DNA of 64,000 bases from Vulcanimicrobiota bacterium (GTDB lineage: Bacteria; Vulcanimicrobiota; Vulcanimicrobiia; Vulcanimicrobiales; Vulcanimicrobiaceae), in NCBI GenBank assembly GCA_027306785.1, contig DAHUZB010000022.1, positions 1 to 64,000 on the forward strand, written 5' to 3'. This document shows positions 59,044-64,000 of the stretch, one piece after another (position 1 is the first letter of the stretch; every line of letters begins with the position of its first letter). The notes beneath the pieces are model-generated. The model was not told the origin of the DNA, did no database searches, and saw nothing but the letters and a program-made list of their open reading frames with translations. A program made the position numbers and the translations under genes.

Positions 59044-60501
59044 TTAGAGCGTGATGAGAACCGTCGTGCCGCGCCGCGGCGAGCTTTCGAGCGCGATCGT
59101 ACCGCCCGCGCGCTCGACCGCGCGCTTGGCGATGGCGAGACCGAGACCGCTGCCCGCGATCTCGCCGCGGCGATCGCCGCGGTAAAAGCGTTCGAAGGCG
59201 TGAATGCGCTCGGATTCGGTCATGCCGGGACCCTCGTCGACGATCGCTATCGTGGTGTGACCGTCGTTACGCGTCGCACGCAGATGAATCGGGGATTCGG
59301 GCGCGTACTTCAGCGCGTTTTCGACCGCGTTCCAAATCGCCTCGCCGAGTTCGGCGCGATCGCCGACGACCTCGTGCACGCCGTCGACGCTGTAATCGAC
59401 ATCGCGGGCTTCGTCGAGCCGCTTGGCAGCTTCGACCTGCGAGCGCAGCAGATCGGCGACGTCGATCGGTTCGCGGCGCGGCGGCGTGTCGGCATCGAGG
59501 CGCGCGAGACGCATCAGCCGCTCGATCAGGCCGCGCATATGCTCCTTCTCGATCGACATCGTGCCCAGGATCTGCCGCGCGATCGTCGGCTCTTCGATCG
59601 CGCCGCGCCGGAGCACGTCGATATACCCGCCGATCACGGTCAGCGGCGTGCGCAGTTCGTGTCCGGCATCGGAGACGAATTGCCGCATGCGCTCCTCGGT
59701 CTCCCGGCGTTCGCCCATGGCCGAAGAGACGCGCGCAACCGCATCGTTGTAGGCGGCGGTAAGCGTTCCGATCTCGTCGCCGCCCGGCGCGACGAAGCGA
59801 CGCTGCGTGAAGTCGCCCTCCGCGAGCGCGCGCAGCGACTCGGTCACGTCGTTGATCGGGTGGAGCGCTTGCCGCGCAAAGAGCCGCCCGACGAACCACG
59901 AGAGAAAGATCGCCACGACCGCGATCGTGAGCACCAGACGCCAATAGGGCACGAGCGAGACGAGCAGCAGCGGCAGCGATGGTGCGAAGGCGACGAACCC
60001 GCCGTCCACCGCCGTCAGTTCGAGCGGTTCGGGCCGCGCCGGCCCCGGCCCGTCGCGAACGATCAAACGATACGCGAAATCGTGCTTATCGAGCGGCGAG
60101 GGCGGCTCCGGCATGCCGCGCAGCTCGATCGGGTCGCCGAGCCGCACCTCGGGCGAGAGCATGCCGGCCTTTCCCGAGACGACCCGATCGAGGATCTTCG
60201 GCCGCAGCGTCTTGTCGCCCGCGAGATACTTGCCGTTCTTATCGAATACGGTGACGCGCAGACCGATGCCGCTGAGAGTGTGTACGATCTCGGGGGCCGC
60301 CTGCCGCAGCGACATGCCCGCCATCTTGTATTGCGCGGTGAGGAAGCGTGCCTCTTCGTGCTTGGCGATCACGATGTCGCCCGTGAAGTTGGCCATCTCG
60401 AGCACCAGCGCCACGCCCGACGCGATGATCACGAGGACGATCGTGATCCCGAGCAACGTGGCGTATAACGCCGAGAGGCGCGACGCGAGCGAATGCTTCA
60501 T
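59044..60501 (-). CDS. Sensor histidine kinase
   Basis: The 485-residue protein has membrane helices at about 12-35 and 180-205 enclosing a periplasmic domain. A HAMP linker (LHPINDVTESLRALAEGDFT) follows, then HisKA with DAGHELRTPLTVIGGY (phospho-acceptor His281), and an ATPase domain with N box ENALKYAPES, G1 DEGPGM and G2 GSGLGLAIAKR. It is the partner of the OmpR-type regulator 3 bases upstream. It may control the adjacent TonB receptor gene. The signal is unknown. Confidence 0.95.
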   Translation of the reverse strand: MKHSLASRLSALYATLLGITIVLVIIASGVALVLEMANFTGDIVIAKHEEARFLTAQYKMAGMSLRQAAPEIVHTLSGIGLRVTVFDKNGKYLAGDKTLRPKILDRVVSGKAGMLSPEVRLGDPIELRGMPEPPSPLDKHDFAYRLIVRDGPGPARPEPLELTAVDGGFVAFAPSLPLLLVSLVPYWRLVLTIAVVAIFLSWFVGRLFARQALHPINDVTESLRALAEGDFTQRRFVAPGGDEIGTLTAAYNDAVARVSSAMGERRETEERMRQFVSDAGHELRTPLTVIGGYIDVLRRGAIEEPTIARQILGTMSIEKEHMRGLIERLMRLARLDADTPPRREPIDVADLLRSQVEAAKRLDEARDVDYSVDGVHEVVGDRAELGEAIWNAVENALKYAPESPIHLRATRNDGHTTIAIVDEGPGMTESERIHAFERFYRGDRRGEIAGSGLGLAIAKRAVERAGGTIALESSPRRGTTVLITL

Positions 60502-60504
60502 CGA

Positions 60505-61197
60505 TTAGGGTTGCTGCGAGAGGCCATAGCCGACGCCGCGCACGGTGCGAATGAACGAACCGCGCTCGCCGGGCCGATCGATCTTGGCGCGCAGATACGA
60601 GATGTACGTTTCGACGATGTTCGGACCGCCCTCGAAATCGTGTCCCCAGACGATCTCAAGCAGATGGTCTTTGCTGAAGACGCGCCGCGGTTCGCGCATG
60701 AGCACCGCGAGCAGATCGAATTCACGCTGCGTGAGTTCGATCGTGTCCTTGCCGCGAAAGAGTTCGTGCGTCTGGGGATTCATCGAGACATCGCGCCAGC
60801 GCAGCACATTCTCTTCGATGAGCTGCGGGCGCCGCAGCTTCGCCTGCAAGCGTGCGATGAGTTCTTCGAATACGAACGGCTTGACGAGATAATCGTCGGC
60901 GCCCGCGGCAAGGCTGCGGACCTTATCGCCCGTATCGCCCTTGGCGGTAAGCATGAGGATCGGGGCCTGCGAGATTTCGCGCAGCTTGGGAAGCAAGGTG
61001 ATCCCGTCGATCTTCGGCATCATGATGTCGAGGACGATCACCTCGGGATCGAACCGGCGCACCAGATCGAGTGCCGCGTACCCGTCGGCCGCGGTTTGCA
61101 CGTCGAAGCCTTCGCGCGAGAGCCCGAGTTCGAGCATTTCGCGCACCATGCGGTCGTCGTCGATCACCGCGACCCGAGCGTTTGACATATTGATCAT
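60505..61197 (-). CDS. OmpR-family response regulator
   Basis: The product has 230 residues; ATG 61188 (MSNARVAVIDDD) is an alternative start. The receiver domain has acidic pocket DDD (13-15), phospho-acceptor Asp57 (VLDIMMPKIDG), and Lys106 (DYLVKPF). The C-terminal winged helix carries LTQREFDLLAVLMREPRRVF and YISYLRAKIDRPGERGSFIR. It is co-transcribed with the histidine kinase. No target box was identified. Confidence 0.95.
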   Translation of the reverse strand: MINMSNARVAVIDDDRMVREMLELGLSREGFDVQTAADGYAALDLVRRFDPEVIVLDIMMPKIDGITLLPKLREISQAPILMLTAKGDTGDKVRSLAAGADDYLVKPFVFEELIARLQAKLRRPQLIEENVLRWRDVSMNPQTHELFRGKDTIELTQREFDLLAVLMREPRRVFSKDHLLEIVWGHDFEGGPNIVETYISYLRAKIDRPGERGSFIRTVRGVGYGLSQQP

Positions 61198-61243
61198 TTA
61201 GCCCGATGGTGCGGTTTGCCCCTTGGAGGCGCCTGAACGCTCT

Positions 61244-61699
61244 CTAAGCGGCGCGAAGCGGCGAGACCCACCGCGAGTAGGTCTGTCCGGAGATCAGAGC
61301 GGCTTGGCGGATGGCATCGAGCGGATGAACCACCAGGCCGACCCCCGCGCGGCGCAGCGCCGCCGTCATCACGTCATCGGGCATCCAGTGGGCAAAGCAA
61401 TGGACCTCGCGGCTCCCGGAGGCCTGGGCCAAGCGCGCGAGCACCTCGACGAGCGAACACTCCGCTCGACTGAGCAGCGGGCGCACGAGCTCGGCCTCGA
61501 CGCGCCGGGGATTCCAACCCGCACCGATGACCACGACTTTCGAAAGCTCGCCGAGACTCGGGGACTCGAAATCGAGCAGGGCCGCGCGAACGCCGGCCGC
61601 AAGCGCCGGATCCGTCTGCGCGTGGAGGGAGGCCGCGGCGATCGTGGCCTGTGGACCCGCGGTGAGGACCGCTCCCGAACCGATCACATAGTCGTTCAT
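61244..61699 (-). CDS. Hypothetical protein, unknown function
   Basis: The product has 151 residues from ATG 61699 (MNDYVIGSGAVLTAGPQATI). It is an alternating alpha/beta-looking soluble protein. KVVVIGAGWNPRRVEAELVR in the middle and LRRAGVGLVVHPLDAIRQAA near the end resemble Rossmann-like strands and helices. There is no signal peptide, no Cys cluster and no family I recognise. It is 46 bases upstream of the response regulator on the same strand, so it could belong to that operon. Confidence 0.6.
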   Translation of the reverse strand: MNDYVIGSGAVLTAGPQATIAAASLHAQTDPALAAGVRAALLDFESPSLGELSKVVVIGAGWNPRRVEAELVRPLLSRAECSLVEVLARLAQASGSREVHCFAHWMPDDVMTAALRRAGVGLVVHPLDAIRQAALISGQTYSRWVSPLRAA

Positions 61700-61740
61700 G
61701 GGACGAGTATCGCCCCATAAGATGCCATCTGGGTGGCACC

Positions 61741-61773
61741 AAAAAATAGGAGGCGCCGCATACACGGCGCCTC
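61741..61773 (-). terminator. Rho-independent terminator after the HD-GYP gene
   Basis: In the minus-strand transcript, GAGGCGCCG (61773-61765) pairs with CGGCGCCTC (61758-61750), a 9-bp GC stem with a 6-base loop. CTATTTTTT follows (A-run 61741-61746 on plus). It separates the HD-GYP gene from the hypothetical gene at 61699. Confidence 0.88.
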
Positions 61774-61799
61774 TGCCCACCACCCGATAGCGGGATTTC

Positions 61800-61824
61800 C
61801 CTCCGCATGGACGTTATGCGGAGG
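61800..61824 (-). other. Hairpin spanning the stop codon of the HD-GYP gene
   Basis: CCTCCGCAT (61800-61808) and ATGCGGAGG (61816-61824) form a perfect 9-bp stem whose 7-base loop contains part of the TAA stop of the HD-GYP gene (61814-61816). It stands 27 bases before the U-tract terminator. It could slow ribosomes or protect the mRNA end. Confidence 0.55.
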
Positions 61825-62806
61825 AAAGTTGTGCGGCCGTATGCGGCACGAACGTCGTGCGCCGGCTGAACATACCGAGCATCGCGTCGACCACATCGGG
61901 GTCCCATTGCGAGCCGCGGCCTTCTTCGAGAATCTTGAGCGCCTGGCGAGGCGGAATCGGCTTGCGGTAGGGCCGCTCGCTGATCATGGCGTGGAACGCA
62001 TCGGCAACCGCGACGACGCGCGCTTCGAACGGAATGCTCGTTCCGATCAGACCGTCGGGGTACCCCGCGCCGTCGAAGCGTTCGTGATGCGCACGCACCA
62101 CGAGCGAGCAGCGCTGCAGCGACGGAATCTGATTGAGAATCCGCGAGCCGGCGGCCGAATGATCGCGCATGATGTCCCATTCCGCCGGTGAGAGCGGGCC
62201 GGGTTTCATCAGCACCTCATCGGGCGTCGAAATCTTTCCGATGTCGTGGAGCAGCGCGCAGAGAGCGATGAATTCGACCGTCTCCGGCTCGCAATCGAGC
62301 GCCGTCGCTAGGCGGCGAGCCCATTCGGCCGTCGCCTTCGAGTGGCAGCAGGTCCCGTAATCGCGCTCCGCAAGCATTGCCAAAAGCGCATTGACGCTGT
62401 CGGCCGACGGATGCGTGCGATCCGCATCCTCATCACCATCCGCGCCGAGCGCGGCGCGCTCGACCTCTTGCGTGAGTACATCGAGGAAAGCCAACAGTCG
62501 ACGATGATCGACCTCAAAGGCCCCCGATGCGAGGGTGATAGCGTGCGCGGCGGCGCTCGTCATGTCAACGACGGATGCGCGACCAAGTCGCTCGGTTTCG
62601 CGTTCGGCCCAGGCGACGAGCCCGACGGGTTTCGCGAGCGTCAGCGAGAGGCAGAGCCGGTCGAGCAAAACCTCGAGGGTCTTCTCGACATCCTGATCGT
62701 GCGCCGTCGAGGCCAAAGAGAGCTGCTGCACCGCACCATGCGCGAGCGCCGGAATCTCCTGACCAAGTGCGGCCCCAAGGGCCGTCAGCGTACGAACAGC
62801 AGACAT
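61814..62806 (-). CDS. HD-GYP domain protein (probable c-di-GMP phosphodiesterase)
   Basis: The product has 330 residues from ATG 62806. The N-terminal 140 or so residues are helical with no recognised sensor. The HD-GYP domain follows: CHSKATAEWARRLATALDCE, LCALLHDIGKISTPDEVLMK (HD), AHHERFDGAGYPDGLIGTSI (HHExxDGxGYP) and ARVVAVADAFHAM. All metal residues are present, so it probably hydrolyses c-di-GMP. There is no receiver domain. It is downstream of a short peptide ORF and the LuxR-type gene. Confidence 0.92.
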   Translation of the reverse strand: MSAVRTLTALGAALGQEIPALAHGAVQQLSLASTAHDQDVEKTLEVLLDRLCLSLTLAKPVGLVAWAERETERLGRASVVDMTSAAAHAITLASGAFEVDHRRLLAFLDVLTQEVERAALGADGDEDADRTHPSADSVNALLAMLAERDYGTCCHSKATAEWARRLATALDCEPETVEFIALCALLHDIGKISTPDEVLMKPGPLSPAEWDIMRDHSAAGSRILNQIPSLQRCSLVVRAHHERFDGAGYPDGLIGTSIPFEARVVAVADAFHAMISERPYRKPIPPRQALKILEEGRGSQWDPDVVDAMLGMFSRRTTFVPHTAAQLSSA

Positions 62807-62817
62807 GAGCTCTTCGC

Positions 62818-62895
62818 CTAGCCGACCGACGGTCCCGGAAGATCGGCACAAATGACGCCAATCGCGACGGCAGCAAGAACAACAGCGGTGATCAT
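62818..62895 (-). CDS. Possible 25-residue hydrophobic peptide
   Basis: The minus-strand ORF ATG 62895 to TAG 62818 reads MITAVVLAAVAIGVICADLP then GPSVG. The first 17 residues form one hydrophobic helix, like a signal or membrane segment. GGAG lies 11-12 bases upstream of the ATG. It fills part of the 197-base gap between the LuxR-type gene and the HD-GYP gene. It may be a membrane micropeptide, a secreted signal or chance. Conservation would decide. Confidence 0.3.
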   Translation of the reverse strand: MITAVVLAAVAIGVICADLPGPSVG

Positions 62896-63003
62896 TGGTA
62901 CAAAAGTCTCCAAAACGAAAGAGTTCTGGAAGTACTGTACCGCGAGGGTCAGGCCAAAGACCCTACTGAAATTTAAGTAGACCCGTTCCGAACGACCGGG
63001 ACT

Positions 63004-64000
63004 CTAACGTACTACTTCGACATATCCAAGTTTTTTCGCGGCAGCGATCGCCTCGGCTCGCCCGTGACACCCGAGCTTTTCTATGAGATTTTGAATATGA
63101 GTCTGCACGGTGTAGACGGAGCGTCCCATCTCGCCGGCGATCTCCTTCGGTGAGAGACCCGCTGCAAGGTCACGAATAATGCGAATCTCAGAAGGGGTTA
63201 GTGATACTACCTCTTGCGGCTCGCGGCGCTGTTCGATCGCCTCAATCGCAATCGCAAAATAGCGACCGTATCCTCCGAAACCGGCTTCCCGCACAACGTC
63301 AAGGTCACCGTTAATGTCACGTGGCTCATAAGATGAGCTTTTAACCGCTCGTAGCAGTTCCTCGGTAATCTTCGAAAGCGCCAAAACAGCCGGGTGGCGA
63401 GATATCTTGACCTTCTTCAGAACCCTTTGCGCCATGGTGAGGCGACCGGTTAAAGCTTCGGCCAGAACGAGCATCAAGCAGCCGACATCTACGAGTTCTA
63501 CATTCGGTGACTGAGCCGGTCGAGTCTGCGCGAGCATCTCGATAGTGCTTTCAACCACCATCGCACTCTGCTTCGCCATTCCGTCCAAGGCTAAACACAA
63601 CGCGTATGATGCTCGCACGATAAAGCGGTCTGCGTAATATGGCTGACGATCTAAGATCGCACCGAAAAGACGATGCGCATCAGCGAAGTGCCGAGACCAG
63701 GCGTGGCGATGAGCTTGACTTGACGCGATGAAGTTAGCTCGAAGCGGATCGTCCATGCGGAGATCGGCCAATTGCCTTTCAATCTGACTCGCTCGATCCG
63801 CGTTCCCTCGCCTCGTCTCGAGGCTGAGCATAATAATCAGGGCATTCTGCAGTTCAAGGTAGTCGCCGGCTCGTCCGGATGAAGCAGCGGCCTGCTGGGC
63901 GTACCATAACGCCAACGCCGCGTCCGCTTCCGAAAGAAAGACGCCTAAGGAGAGATTATTATACGCTTTAGCGGCGATTGCCCACAGTGAACAGCCGGAG
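63004..64000 (-). CDS. LuxR-type transcriptional regulator with TPR-like sensor region (5' end outside window)
   Basis: The frame stays open from 63004 to the window edge. An internal TTG at 63915 begins the longest start-bounded ORF, but codons upstream (AIAAKAYNNLSLGVFLSEAD) continue a TPR-like helical repeat, so the gene is cut by the edge. The C-terminal LuxR helix-turn-helix is complete: LTPSEIRIIRDLAAGLSPKE, then MGRSVYTVQTHIQNLIEKLG. The middle is a helical-repeat region as in MalT/LAL-type regulators. Base composition is visibly AT-richer than elsewhere in the window, hinting at foreign origin. Confidence 0.85.
   Translation of the reverse strand, partial: SGCSLWAIAAKAYNNLSLGVFLSEADAALALWYAQQAAASSGRAGDYLELQNALIIMLSLETRRGNADRASQIERQLADLRMDDPLRANFIASSQAHRHAWSRHFADAHRLFGAILDRQPYYADRFIVRASYALCLALDGMAKQSAMVVESTIEMLAQTRPAQSPNVELVDVGCLMLVLAEALTGRLTMAQRVLKKVKISRHPAVLALSKITEELLRAVKSSSYEPRDINGDLDVVREAGFGGYGRYFAIAIEAIEQRREPQEVVSLTPSEIRIIRDLAAGLSPKEIAGEMGRSVYTVQTHIQNLIEKLGCHGRAEAIAAAKKLGYVEVVR

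Noticed and set aside
57418-60468. Plus-strand open frame of 1016 codons opposite the TonB receptor and histidine kinase
   Set aside because: Antisense to two well-supported genes, with the low-complexity Arg-rich composition of shadow frames.

Overview
The window is one contiguous, very GC-rich chromosomal stretch. The genes are tightly packed, with many 1-30 base overlaps. It is probably from a diderm, environmental, heterotrophic bacterium. Two outer-membrane-type proteins support a diderm envelope: a TonB-dependent receptor, and a protein that joins a copper-amine-oxidase-N 'stalk' domain to a C-terminal beta-barrel. Stalk-barrel proteins, broken ribosomal operons and aerobic aromatic-CoA genes made me think of Candidatus Eremiobacterota (WPS-2) or a relative. 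That is an inference from memory, not a tested placement.

Region 1 (1-34100) is the str-S10-spc-alpha translation supercluster, read on the minus strand and broken twice. From the promoter side the order is rpsL-rpsG-fusA-tuf, then rpsJ as a separate unit with its own promoter and terminators. A 9-kb non-ribosomal block follows (two chemotaxis-type signalling proteins, a ClC channel, a glutaryl-CoA-type dehydrogenase, an SRPBCC protein, a methyltransferase and a small membrane protein). Next comes rplC-rplD-rplW-rplB-rpsS-rplV-rpsC-rplP-rpmC-rpsQ-rplN-rplX-rplE-rpsN-rpsH-rplF-rplR-rpsE-(no rpmD)-rplO-secY-adk-map-infA-rpmJ-rpsM. A 5.5-kb block then intervenes (SRAP protein, nucleotidyltransferase, MFS transporter, stalk-barrel protein, patatin), followed by rpsK-rpsD-rpoA, which runs off the left edge. 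Each re-started segment has a good sigma70-type promoter. Several segments end in strong hairpins.

Region 2 (34085-39903) holds a GntR regulator and membrane-protein operon with a palindromic operator over divergent promoters, an acyltransferase-3 protein, two pilin-like proteins, a DUF4870 protein, an alpha/beta hydrolase and an EamA transporter.

Region 3 (39933-53047) looks like an aerobic, CoA-dependent aminobenzoate (anthranilate) degradation locus. It encodes an aryl-CoA ligase, a fused flavin monooxygenase/old-yellow-enzyme reductase, an acyl-CoA dehydrogenase, an enoyl-CoA hydratase, a short-chain dehydrogenase, a RidA protein and a cupin. Two paralogous DUF3311 plus sodium:solute symporter pairs bracket it.

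Region 4 (53051-64000) holds a zinc-ribbon protein, an Mpo1-like protein, an M20 amidohydrolase and a Tag-type glycosylase. It continues with a two-component system next to a TonB receptor that carries an unusual duplicated C-terminal extension, an unknown gene, an HD-GYP protein, a possible 25-residue hydrophobic peptide, and a partial LuxR-type regulator in visibly AT-richer DNA. I saw no rRNA, tRNA, CRISPR array, transposase or integrase.
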